Source of the DNA: Candidatus Acutalibacter pullistercoris
GTDB taxonomy: Bacteria; Bacillota; Clostridia; Oscillospirales; Acutalibacteraceae
Direction: 5' to 3'
DNA length: 45,663 bases
Assembly: GCA_019115285.1 (NCBI GenBank)
Contig: DXDU01000128.1
Span: 1 to 45,663, forward strand
The translations under genes were made by a program, and so were the position numbers. Shown here one piece after another: positions 1-6,294 of this stretch (position 1 is the first letter of the stretch; each line of letters begins with the position of its first letter). A model generated the notes under the pieces. That model did not search any database, was not told where the DNA came from, and saw only the letters and a list, made by a program, of their open reading frames with translations.

Positions 1-416
1 GCGAAGGCCTTGATGGCCAGCTCGAACCGCACCTGGTCGTTGCCCTTGCCGGTGCAGCCGTGGCAGATGGCGTCGGCGCCCTCTTTCTTGGCGATGTCCA
101 CGATGCCCTTGGCGATGATGGGCCGGGCAAAGGAGGTGCCCAGCAGGTACTTGTTCTCGTACACGGCCCCGGCCTTGACGGTGGGGTAGACGTAGTCCTG
201 GATGAACTCCTCTTTCAGGTCCAGCACGTACAGCTTGGAGGCCCCGGTCTTCTTGGCCTTTTCCTCCAGGCCGTCCAGCTCGGTGCCCTGGCCCACGTCG
301 CCGGAGACGGCGATGACCTCGCAGTTGTTGTAGTTCTCCTTCAGCCAGGGGATGATGATGGAGGTGTCCAGGCCGCCGGAGTAGGCCAGCACTACTTTTT
401 TGATCTCGTTTGCCAT
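1..416 (-). CDS. argG: Argininosuccinate synthase, N-terminal part (cut by window edge)
   Basis: Joins citrulline and aspartate with ATP hydrolysis to argininosuccinate, the penultimate step of arginine synthesis in the cytoplasm. The 138 codons present begin at an ATG (414-416) and carry the family's N-terminal P-loop-like motif AYSGGLDTS, followed by the conserved [16 protein letters not shown] and [14 protein letters not shown] stretches, which is diagnostic. The rest (about 260 residues) lies beyond position 1. It has its own promoter and an arginine-repressor-like box upstream. Nothing looks broken in the visible part. Confidence 0.97.
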   Translation of the reverse strand, partial: MANEIKKVVLAYSGGLDTSIIIPWLKENYNNCEVIAVSGDVGQGTELDGLEEKAKKTGASKLYVLDLKEEFIQDYVYPTVKAGAVYENKYLLGTSFARPIIAKGIVDIAKKEGADAICHGCTGKGNDQVRFELAIKAF

Positions 417-445
417 AATTGGGTCCCTTCCTTATCTATGTGGTT

Positions 446-470
446 GAAAGGGCTTCTCAGCAGCCCTTTC
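446..470 (-). other. 5' hairpin in the argG leader
   Basis: A 9-bp inverted repeat (446-454 with 462-470, loop 455-461) lies about 10 nt after the predicted argG transcription start. It has no U-tract behind it in the argG direction, so it is not an intrinsic terminator. It may stabilise the 5' end of the mRNA or take part in leader regulation; the function is inferred only. Confidence 0.4.
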
Positions 471-486
471 CCGTTTGCCAAGGCTA

Positions 487-515
487 TGATACACCCCCCG
501 GCGAAAAAATGCAAG
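487..515 (-). promoter_or_regulatory. Sigma-A promoter of argG
   Basis: On the minus strand a -35 TTGCAT (510-515) is separated by 17 nt from a -10 TATCAT (487-492). The predicted start near 480 gives a leader of about 65 nt to the argG ATG. Confidence 0.75.
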
Positions 516-522
516 GGGTTTT

Positions 523-536
523 GCATAAATATTCAC
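523..536 (-). promoter_or_regulatory. ARG-box-like operator upstream of argG promoter
   Basis: Reads TGAATATTTATGCA on the minus strand, 13 of 14 positions fitting the ArgR/AhrC half-site pair TGAATWWWWATTCA. It sits just upstream of the argG -35 box. In Firmicutes AhrC/ArgR binds such boxes to repress arginine synthesis genes when arginine is plentiful. The match and position are seen; the regulator itself is not in this window. Confidence 0.6.
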
Positions 537-552
537 GCTTTGTGCAAAAAAG

Positions 553-583
553 AGAACCAGGTTCCACCTTCTCCCCTGGTTCT
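553..583. terminator. Bidirectional intrinsic terminator
   Basis: A 9-bp stem (553-561 with 575-583) is flanked by a T-rich run on each side: CTTTTTT on the minus strand and TGTGTGTTTTTTT on the plus strand. It probably ends the TVP38-family transcript coming from 684 before it reaches the argG promoter. Confidence 0.75.
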
Positions 584-683
584 GTGTGTTTTTTTGGCAT
601 TGCGCTAAACTTCGTGGGCGATTCTGGCCCCTGTCTCTCCCCCGGGAGCCGGGGGCGGCGGGTTTATTCACTTTATGCAGAAG

Positions 684-1391
684 TTATACATCCCGCTCCC
701 CCTGCTCCCGGCGCTGGTGCCGGCAGCGGATGGCCCGGTAGAGCAGCACCCCCAGGCCGCTGACCGCCGCCGTGGCCACAAAGACGATGACGGCAAACAG
801 GTACTCCTGGGTGCCCAGGGCATCGCCTCCAATGGTGGAGGTGACCACCGACGGGATGCGGGCCACCGTGGTGATGAGCAGCCACACCCGGAGCTTCATG
901 GGGGTCAGGCCCACCATATAAGTGAGCACGTCTTTGGGCGTGCCTGGGATGAAAAACAGCAGGAAGACAATGAACTCCAGCCGCCGGGCGTTCTGCAAAA
1001 ACTTCAGGGAGCGGATCTTCTCCTCCGCCACGAACAGGGTGACGAACTTCATGCCGTACTTCTTCACGATGAGGAAGATCACCCCGCTGGCGAGGGTGGT
1101 GGCCAAAAGGCACAGGGCGGTGCCCTCCAGCACCCCAAAGGCGTACCCCGCCCCGATCTCCAACGGCTCCCCGGGGATGATGGCCACGAACACCTGGAAC
1201 ATCATCATGCCCAGAAAGGCCAGGCGGCCGAAGACCCCGTGGCCGTCCACCCAGTCCCGGAACAGCTCCGGCTGGGAGACGAACTGGAGCATGGGCCGGC
1301 CCACGAACCAGAAGATCAGCCCCGTCACCCCCAGGGCCGCCCCCAGGCAGAGAAGGGCCACCTGTTTTTTCCGCCGCCGCTCCCGTTCCAT
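684..1391 (-). CDS. TVP38/TMEM64 (VTT-domain) family membrane protein
   Basis: A 235-residue polytopic inner-membrane protein of the TVP38/TMEM64 (SNARE-associated, VTT domain) family, related to DedA proteins; members are thought to act in membrane lipid or ion homeostasis, with no defined substrate here. Visible marks are an N-terminal transmembrane helix (residues about 11-30), the conserved IPGEPLEIGAGYAFG re-entrant segment near residue 72, the FIPGTPKD motif near 146 and RIPSVVTSTIGG near 177, then a last helix and a basic tail. It is a single gene with a terminator downstream (553-583). Two TATACT-type -10 elements (1429-1434, 1439-1444) lie upstream without a convincing -35 at 17 nt. 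Confidence 0.9.
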   Translation of the reverse strand: MERERRRKKQVALLCLGAALGVTGLIFWFVGRPMLQFVSQPELFRDWVDGHGVFGRLAFLGMMMFQVFVAIIPGEPLEIGAGYAFGVLEGTALCLLATTLASGVIFLIVKKYGMKFVTLFVAEEKIRSLKFLQNARRLEFIVFLLFFIPGTPKDVLTYMVGLTPMKLRVWLLITTVARIPSVVTSTIGGDALGTQEYLFAVIVFVATAAVSGLGVLLYRAIRCRHQRREQGERDV

Positions 1392-1492
1392 GTCCCGTAC
1401 CGTTCCTTTCCCGCTTTCTCTTTTTTCTAGTATACCTCAGTATACCCCGGAAAGGTGTGAAAATCTTCAAAAATCTGTAAATTCTTTTCCAG

Positions 1493-1529
1493 AAAAAAGG
1501 CACGCCGCCCAGGGAGCAGGCGGCGCGCC
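1493..1529 (-). terminator. Terminator of the DUF1874-like gene
   Basis: An 11-bp GC stem with one G-T pair (1519-1529 with 1499-1509) is followed on the minus strand by TTTTTT (1493-1498). It lies about 30 nt after the stop codon at 1559. Confidence 0.85.
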
Positions 1530-1558
1530 GACAAAAGAAAGGAATGAAGAAAAGAGGA

Positions 1559-1936
1559 TTACGCGGTGCGGGTGATGTACTGACAGTACACGTACACGTT
1601 CTGGATCTTCTTGGCGGTGACCCCGTCGGCGGCCTCCACCTCCGGCTGGGTCTCCGAGGGGGTGATGTACAGCTTCACCACAATGGCGTCCTGGCCCACC
1701 CGCATCTTCCGGATGGGCTTGTAGGCGAAGTCCCGGGGCTCTATGCCCACAAAGTCGTGGAGCACCTGCTCCGTGGCCCGGTCGGTAAAGCACCGGAGGA
1801 TGTCCCCGGCGTCGTACATATCGATAATGGCCTTGGCCTCCTCAAAGCTCAGGTTGGTGGAGTGGTAGTCCCCCGCCCCGATGACGTACATGGTGCTGTT
1901 GTCCAAAAGCAGCAGCTGTTCTTTCTTTTCCGACAT
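1559..1936 (-). CDS. Small protein, possible DUF1874 (STIV B116/YddF/AcrIII-1) fold relative
   Basis: A 125-residue soluble protein of unsure family. Its order of motifs resembles DUF1874 proteins: an N-terminal LLDNS strand followed by GDY, LSFEEAKAII (residues about 29-38), then a helix FTDRATEQVLHDFVGI (about 50-65) where DUF1874 has IGHxxTxxhhxxLhG, then KMRVGQDAIVVKL (about 77-89) where the family has a GDxAhhhxh strand. Characterised DUF1874 members (AcrIII-1/Crn2) are ring nucleases cutting cyclic tetra-adenylate with a catalytic His; that His appears to be Asp or Thr here, so that activity should not be assumed. It is monocistronic, with its own promoter, foldable leader and terminator, so it is probably expressed. 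The SD is AAAGGGGG before the ATG. It could also be an unrelated alpha/beta protein. Confidence 0.4.
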   Translation of the reverse strand: MSEKKEQLLLLDNSTMYVIGAGDYHSTNLSFEEAKAIIDMYDAGDILRCFTDRATEQVLHDFVGIEPRDFAYKPIRKMRVGQDAIVVKLYITPSETQPEVEAADGVTAKKIQNVYVYCQYITRTA

Positions 1937-1952
1937 GGCATACGCCCCCTTT

Positions 1953-2005
1953 GAATAGTTTCGTCAGGCTTCCTGCAAATCTCATTTGCTTTTAGGGAAC
2001 TATCC
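1953..2005 (-). ncRNA. Structured 5' leader, candidate cis-regulatory RNA
   Basis: The minus-strand leader of the 1559-1936 gene can fold into a three-way junction: closing stem P1 of 8 bp (1998-2005 with 1953-1960, one G-U), stem P2 of 6 bp with a 3-nt loop (1975-1989), and a short P3 (1966-1974). The P1 3' strand ends just before the Shine-Dalgarno sequence. It matches no riboswitch class I recognise. The pairings are seen; regulation is inferred. Confidence 0.35.
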
Positions 2006-2031
2006 CAGAGAAACCCGCCGTCCTTGCAAGT

Positions 2032-2060
2032 AGTATAGCATTAAACTGCAAATTTGACAA
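2032..2060 (-). promoter_or_regulatory. Strong extended -10 promoter of the DUF1874-like gene
   Basis: Minus strand: -35 TTGTCA (2055-2060), 17-nt spacer, -10 TATACT (2032-2037) preceded by TGC, an extended -10. This is one of the best promoters in the window. Its -35 overlaps the -35 of the divergent sigma-factor gene. Confidence 0.85.
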
Positions 2061-2082
2061 GTCACTTTCCCATTTGTTAAAA
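2054..2082 (+). promoter_or_regulatory. Candidate promoter of the ECF sigma operon
   Basis: A perfect -35 TTGACA (2054-2059) is followed after 17 nt by a weak -10 TTAAAA (2077-2082). It overlaps the divergent promoter at 2055-2060, so the two cannot be bound by polymerase at the same time. An ECF-dependent promoter could also lie in this stretch. Confidence 0.45.
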
Positions 2083-2171
2083 AATAAATTAGCGCCCCTT
2101 CCCCGGCGGGGCGTAAGGCCGGGGAGGAAAAAGGGAGAGACAGGGCAGAGGGGACAAAAGGAGAGATGGAC

Positions 2172-2729
2172 ATGGAAGACCGGGAGATCGTAAAGCTGTT
2201 CTGGGAGCGCTCCCCCCAGGCGGTGGACGCCCTGGCGGAGGCCTACGGCCCGGACCTGCGGGCCCTGGCCCGGCGGCTGCTGGAGGACCCCCAGGACGTG
2301 GAGGAGTGCGTCAACGACGCCTACCTGGCCCTGTGGCAGGGGATCCCCCCGGCAAAGCCCGCTCCCCTGCTGCCCTACGCCCTGCGGGTGGTCCGGAACC
2401 TGTGCCTGAAGCGCAGGCGGTGGAACAGGGCGGGCAAGCGGCAAAGCGCCTTCGACCTGGCCTACGAGGAGCTGGAGGAGTGCCTGGGCGGCGGCGAGGG
2501 CCCGGAGGGCTCCCTGGACCTGGAGGAGCTGAAAGACGCCCTCAACTCGTTCCTTTCCCGGCTGTCCCACCGGGACCGGGTGCTGTTCCTGGGGCGCTAC
2601 TGGTACGGCAGCCCCTATAAGGAACTGGCCCAGCAAACGGGACTGACAGAAAACAACGCCATGGTCCGGGTCTCCCGGCTGCGGGAGAAACTCCGGGCCC
2701 ACCTGAAAAAGAAAGGGGTATTGGAATGA
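2172..2729 (+). CDS. ECF-type RNA polymerase sigma factor (sigma-70 family)
   Basis: A 185-residue extracytoplasmic-function sigma factor that redirects RNA polymerase to a small set of promoters after an envelope signal. Region 2 is seen at about residues 20-70 (DVEECVNDAYLALWQ) and region 4 at about 125-180 (LSHRDRVLFLGRYWYGSPYKELAQQTG, then MVRVSRLREKLR, the helix-turn-helix). An ATG at 2166 is in frame, but the SD AAAGGAG (2157-2163) is properly spaced (8 nt) only for the ATG at 2172, so that start was chosen. Its stop overlaps the ATG of the next gene (ATGA), so the two are translationally coupled; the neighbour is a single-span membrane protein, the usual arrangement for a sigma/anti-sigma pair. 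Confidence 0.93.
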   Translation: MEDREIVKLFWERSPQAVDALAEAYGPDLRALARRLLEDPQDVEECVNDAYLALWQGIPPAKPAPLLPYALRVVRNLCLKRRRWNRAGKRQSAFDLAYEELEECLGGGEGPEGSLDLEELKDALNSFLSRLSHRDRVLFLGRYWYGSPYKELAQQTGLTENNAMVRVSRLREKLRAHLKKKGVLE

Positions 2730-4201
2730 ACGCCAAAGACTTGCTTCGCGCCATGAGCGACATCGACCCCAAGTACGTCCGGGAGGCCCAGCCCTGGGCC
2801 TCCCCGGTGAAGAAACTCACCCATCCGGTGTGGGCCGCGGCCGCCGCCCTGGTCCTCTGCCTGGGCCTGGGGGCAGGGGCCGCCCTGCTCCTCTCCCCGC
2901 CCCAAGCCCAGCCCATCCCAGCAGCTTCTGGGGAACGAGAACCAGCCCTGGCATTTGAACAGCTGGCTATGGGCGAGGAGAAGATCGTCCCCTTTGCCGG
3001 CACCTATGGCCCCGCCTATGCCCAGGCCAGCGCCGCGGCGGAAAATGAGGAGACCTATCGGGAACTGTCCCTAACCCGGGAACAGCTGGAGGCTCTCTGG
3101 AAGGGGAGTGCCCTCCCCTGGGACGGGATGAGCCTGGAGAACGTCACCCTGGACGCCACCGCCGCCTTTCAAGAGGGGGAACTGAGCCAGGTGTATATCG
3201 AGGCCCCGGACCTCTTTACCATCCAGCTGGTGTCCCAAGCTTACGCGGAAGCCTACGCCGCGGATTGGGCCCAGCAGGTAGAGGAGAGTTTCACCATTGC
3301 CAACAACTTGGTAGAGGGCACCCCGGTGGTGGCGGTGTCCTATGATGTCACCGCCCTGACCGATGGGAAAGAGGTGCCCCAGACCGACGCCCAGGCCCGC
3401 TTCGCCCTGGGGGAGGCCATCGTCACAGTGACCGCTTCCAGCAGCGAGATGGGTTTCCCCACCCAGGAAGGCGCGGAGGCTTTCGTAGCCCAGGTGGTGG
3501 ACCAGTGCCTGGCTGGGGGGATTGATTTGAACCGGATTCAAGCGCCGCAGGATGACGCAGACGCCACACTGGAATTTGTCCAGTGGGACGAAGCGGAATA
3601 TGAGACCTTGTTCCAGGAATGGGCCAACCGCTACGCAGCCGATGTAATCCAGCCCCAGGTGGTGGGCGAAAACGGCATCTACCGCACCCAGGACTTGTCC
3701 CTGGAGCAGGTAAAAGCCCTGTGGGGTGGTGACTTTCCCTGGGAGAGCAGCCATGAACTGCTCCAGAACCCCAGGGGCTACACCTACAATGCGGAAGACG
3801 GGGAACCCGTGTACGCCGTGGTAGAGATGGGCGGCGGGGATGTGGGATTTACCGTCAGCATTCTTCCCCAGGCGCCGCAAGGAGAATGGGGCAAAACCCT
3901 CACCGCTGCCCTGGAGCAGGCCAACGAGGAAGTAAACGCCGTGCCGGTGCTCACTAGCTTCGCCCAAGGCCCAGCCACAGTGAGCCAGCACACCCCCGAA
4001 GGGAACTCCACGGAAACGTACACCCACACCCGCTTTGAGGCCCTGTTCCAATGGGAGAACACCGGCTGCGTCATCCACGCGGAAGCCCACGTCAACGACA
4101 CCCAGTCCGACTTCTCCCCTCAGGACGCCAAAGACTTTGTGGAGCAGGTGGTGAAAGGGACGCTTACCGGCGGCATCGACCTGACACCGCTCCAACCCTG
4201 A
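2726..4201 (+). CDS. Single-pass membrane protein, likely anti-sigma/sensor partner, with duplicated outer domain
   Basis: A 491-residue protein: a short cytoplasmic N-terminus (about 32 residues, MNAKDLLRAMSDIDPKYV), one transmembrane helix (about 33-57), then a long extracytoplasmic part. The outer part contains two related modules, about 105-275 and 315-490. Each begins with an L(S/T)xEQhxALWxG motif followed by hPWxS/G and ends with QVV(D/K)xxLxGGIDLxxhQ. By position and coupling to the ECF gene it is probably the membrane anti-sigma or signal sensor, although the cytoplasmic tail is short and no zinc-binding anti-sigma motif (HxxxCxxC) is visible. Its product family is otherwise unknown. 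A bidirectional terminator follows at 4221. Confidence 0.75.
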   Translation: MNAKDLLRAMSDIDPKYVREAQPWASPVKKLTHPVWAAAAALVLCLGLGAGAALLLSPPQAQPIPAASGEREPALAFEQLAMGEEKIVPFAGTYGPAYAQASAAAENEETYRELSLTREQLEALWKGSALPWDGMSLENVTLDATAAFQEGELSQVYIEAPDLFTIQLVSQAYAEAYAADWAQQVEESFTIANNLVEGTPVVAVSYDVTALTDGKEVPQTDAQARFALGEAIVTVTASSSEMGFPTQEGAEAFVAQVVDQCLAGGIDLNRIQAPQDDADATLEFVQWDEAEYETLFQEWANRYAADVIQPQVVGENGIYRTQDLSLEQVKALWGGDFPWESSHELLQNPRGYTYNAEDGEPVYAVVEMGGGDVGFTVSILPQAPQGEWGKTLTAALEQANEEVNAVPVLTSFAQGPATVSQHTPEGNSTETYTHTRFEALFQWENTGCVIHAEAHVNDTQSDFSPQDAKDFVEQVVKGTLTGGIDLTPLQP

Positions 4202-4220
4202 CATGATGAAACGCACAAAA

Positions 4221-4242
4221 GGGAGGCGCCAAGGCGCCTCCC
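4221..4242. terminator. Bidirectional terminator between converging genes
   Basis: A perfect 10-bp GC stem (4221-4230 with 4233-4242, 2-nt loop) has T-runs on both strands (TTTTT at 4243-4247 on plus, TTTTG on minus). It ends both the ECF operon and hflX. Confidence 0.9.
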
Positions 4243-4246
4243 TTTT

Positions 4247-5491
4247 TCAGTGCAGCTCGTAGTCTTTTACCAGGGCGTACAGGCGGCTGTCCACCTGGGC
4301 GGAGAGGCGCAGCCCTTCGGGGACGTACTCCTCTCCCGTCACCGCTCCCTCCTCCCGGAGCTTTGCCGCCAGTCCGCTTTTGGAAAAGGGCAGCAGCAGC
4401 TCTACGGGGAAGGTCTTCTCCGGCAGGTTCTCCTCAATGGCCTGGAGCAGTTCCTCCAGCCCCTCCCCCCGCAGCGCGCTGATGCGCACCGCCCCGGGGA
4501 GCCTGGGGGCCAGGTCCGGGTCCTGCACCGCGTCCCACTTGTTCAGCACCGGGATCATGGGGTGATCCCCCGCTCCCAGCTCCTCCAGCAGCTCCCGAGT
4601 GACCTGCAGGTGCTCCCCGGCCTCCGGGCTGGAGGCGTCGCACACGTTGAGCAGAATGTCCGCGGCGGCGGCCTGCTCCAAGGTGGACTTGAAGGCCTCC
4701 ACCAAATGGTGGGGCAGCCTGCGCAGCAGTCCCACCGTATCGATGAGCATCACCGTCTTCCCGCAGGGGAGCTTTAACGCCCGGGCGGTGGGATCCAGCG
4801 TGGCGAAGAGCTTGTCCTCCGCCAGCACCCCCGCCTGGGTCAGCTGGTTCATCAGGGTGGACTTCCCCGCGTTGGTGTAGCCCACCAGCGCCACGGTGAC
4901 CACCCCGTTCTTCTCCCGCCGGCGCTGGATCACCCCCCGGGCGGCCTCCACCTCCTGGAGCTGCTCCTTCAGGCTGCCGATGCGCCGCCGGATGTGCCGC
5001 CGGTCGGTCTCCAGCTTTGTCTCGCCGGGGCCCCGGGTGCCGATGCCGCCCCCCAGCCGGGACAGGGCCGCTCCCCGCCCGGTGAGCCGGGGCAGCAGGT
5101 ACTTCAGCTGGGCAAGCTCCACCTGGAGCTTGCCCTCCCGGCTCTTGGCCCGCAGGGCGAAGATGTCCAGGATCAAGGTGGTGCGGTCGATGACCCGCAC
5201 CCCGCAGATCTCCTCCAGGTTCCGGATTTGGGTGGGGGTCAGTTCCCGGTCGAAAATGACCAGGTCCAGCTCCTCCCGGCGCACCAGCTCCCCGGCCTCC
5301 TCCGCCATGCCCGAGCCCAGGCAGGTGGCGGTGTCCGGCGCCGGCCGCTTCTGGGTGAGGAAGAACGCCGCCTCCGCCCCGGCGCTGCGGGTCAGTTCCG
5401 CCAGCTCCGCCAAAGAGGCCTCCCCGTCGTATTCCCCTGTGTCCAGGCACACCAGCAGCGCCCGCTGGGGTTTTGTCTCATTTTCAAACAA
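4247..5491 (-). CDS. hflX: GTPase HflX (ribosome-splitting factor)
   Basis: A 414-residue translational GTPase that binds the 50S subunit and splits stalled or hibernating ribosomes under stress. The N-terminal HflX domain (about 1-190) includes the DRTTLILDIFALRA signature and the glycine-rich SRLGGGIGTRGPGETKLETDRR linker region. The G domain has Walker A GYTNAGKSTL (about 204), DTVG (about 252) and NKWD (about 317). The length is normal for a version lacking the longer C-terminal extension. It has its own promoter (5522-5550) and shares the terminator at 4221. It lies immediately downstream of the phage-derived block, but its promoter makes it independent of it. Confidence 0.96.
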   Translation of the reverse strand: MFENETKPQRALLVCLDTGEYDGEASLAELAELTRSAGAEAAFFLTQKRPAPDTATCLGSGMAEEAGELVRREELDLVIFDRELTPTQIRNLEEICGVRVIDRTTLILDIFALRAKSREGKLQVELAQLKYLLPRLTGRGAALSRLGGGIGTRGPGETKLETDRRHIRRRIGSLKEQLQEVEAARGVIQRRREKNGVVTVALVGYTNAGKSTLMNQLTQAGVLAEDKLFATLDPTARALKLPCGKTVMLIDTVGLLRRLPHHLVEAFKSTLEQAAAADILLNVCDASSPEAGEHLQVTRELLEELGAGDHPMIPVLNKWDAVQDPDLAPRLPGAVRISALRGEGLEELLQAIEENLPEKTFPVELLLPFSKSGLAAKLREEGAVTGEEYVPEGLRLSAQVDSRLYALVKDYELH

Positions 5492-5521
5492 CGCAGCCGC
5501 CTCCCCAAAGTTTCTCCCGGT

Positions 5522-5550
5522 ATTATACCAGAAGGGGCCCCGCCCGGCAA
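5522..5550 (-). promoter_or_regulatory. hflX promoter
   Basis: Minus strand -35 TTGCCG (5545-5550), 17-nt spacer, consensus -10 TATAAT (5522-5527), about 30 nt upstream of the hflX start. Confidence 0.75.
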
Positions 5551-5558
5551 CCCCGCCG

Positions 5559-5686
5559 CCCAGAAAAAGAGCCGCCCCCCAAGGAGCGGCCCTTTTCCCT
5601 TATTCCGTCTCTTCCCCCGTAAGGGTCAGCTCCCACGCCAGGTGCGCGGGAGCAGCCGGGACAGCGCTAGCCTGGTCTGGCCTTCC
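5559..5686 (-). pseudogene. Duplicated 3' end of the DUF2313 gene plus its terminator
   Basis: This segment repeats 5715-5842 at a constant offset of 156 bp with only scattered substitutions. It carries the last codons of the 5755-6294 gene (ending ..LTG plus acidic residues and a stop) and a second copy of that gene's hairpin terminator (about 5564-5592). Similarity then breaks off with an internal deletion near 5690. It has no start codon or upstream part, so it is a non-coding relic of a local duplication. Confidence 0.8.
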
Positions 5687-5719
5687 CCCGAGGCCGCCCC
5701 CGTGTCACCCTGAACCCAG

Positions 5720-5748
5720 AAAAAGAGCCGCCCCCCAAGGAGCGGCCC
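5720..5748 (-). terminator. Terminator of the phage-derived block
   Basis: A 7-bp stem with one G-T pair (5742-5748 with 5725-5731) followed on the minus strand by TTTTT (5720-5724), directly after the last gene of the block. A second copy occurs in the duplicated segment 5559-5686. Confidence 0.75.
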
Positions 5749-5754
5749 TTTTCC

Positions 5755-6294
5755 TTATTCTGTCTCTCCCCCCGAGAGGGTCAGCTCCCACGCCAGGTGA
5801 GCGGGCAGCAGCCGTGCCAGCGCCAGCCTGGCCTGGCCTTCCGTCACGTTCCCCAGCAGAGAGGCCGCCACCGCCAGGCCGCCGTCCTCTGTCTCTGTCA
5901 CCGTGCCTTGCAAACCGGCGGCAGGGAGCAGGCTCTCAAAGTCCTCTTTGGTGTGCAGGCCCCCGTGGGCCCCCAGCCCAGCCAGCAGCTCCCGGCGGCG
6001 GGTCTGGGCCTCCCCGGGGAGCACATCCCCCCACAGGAGCTTCTCCCATCGCTCCAGCCCAGGCCCCTGGGCGGTAGAGACGAACAGCTCCGCCAGCAGG
6101 TCCTCCAAAGCATCCTCCACCAGGGCGAACCCGGCGGCGTAGGCTGCCAGCTCTCCCTCCACCTGGGTGGAGCCGCCCAGGTCGTAGAGCCCGGTGGCCT
6201 CCAGCACCTGGGCCATGTGGGCCCCGGCGGAGATTCTCCCAACGCTTTGCGTCCCGCCGCTTCGCGGCTCAGCGGCCTGCGCCCGGGCCGTCAT
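5755..6294 (-). CDS. Phage baseplate-associated protein, DUF2313 (YmfQ/XkdU-like)
   Basis: A 179-residue protein of the YmfQ/DUF2313 type, the last conserved baseplate gene before the tail fibres in Mu- and PBSX-like phages. The typical core ALVEDALEDLLAELFVSTAQGPGLERWEKLLW (about residues 68-100; two-part description) is followed by RRRELLAGLG and a beta-rich C-terminus. The ATG chosen overlaps the stop of the baseplate J gene (ATGA), as usual for this pair; a second possible start is the Met near residue 25. No tail fibre or chaperone gene follows, only the terminator and a duplicated copy of this gene's own 3' end. Confidence 0.8.
   Translation of the reverse strand: MTARAQAAEPRSGGTQSVGRISAGAHMAQVLEATGLYDLGGSTQVEGELAAYAAGFALVEDALEDLLAELFVSTAQGPGLERWEKLLWGDVLPGEAQTRRRELLAGLGAHGGLHTKEDFESLLPAAGLQGTVTETEDGGLAVAASLLGNVTEGQARLALARLLPAHLAWELTLSGGETE

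Noticed and set aside
417-520. T-box or riboswitch in the argG leader
   Set aside because: The leader from the predicted start is only about 65 nt and contains one simple hairpin; no T-box specifier or AGGGTGG-type element is seen.
1559-1936. Naming this gene an anti-CRISPR
   Set aside because: The similarity is remote, the catalytic His seems missing and there is no phage or CRISPR context; kept only as a fold-level suggestion.
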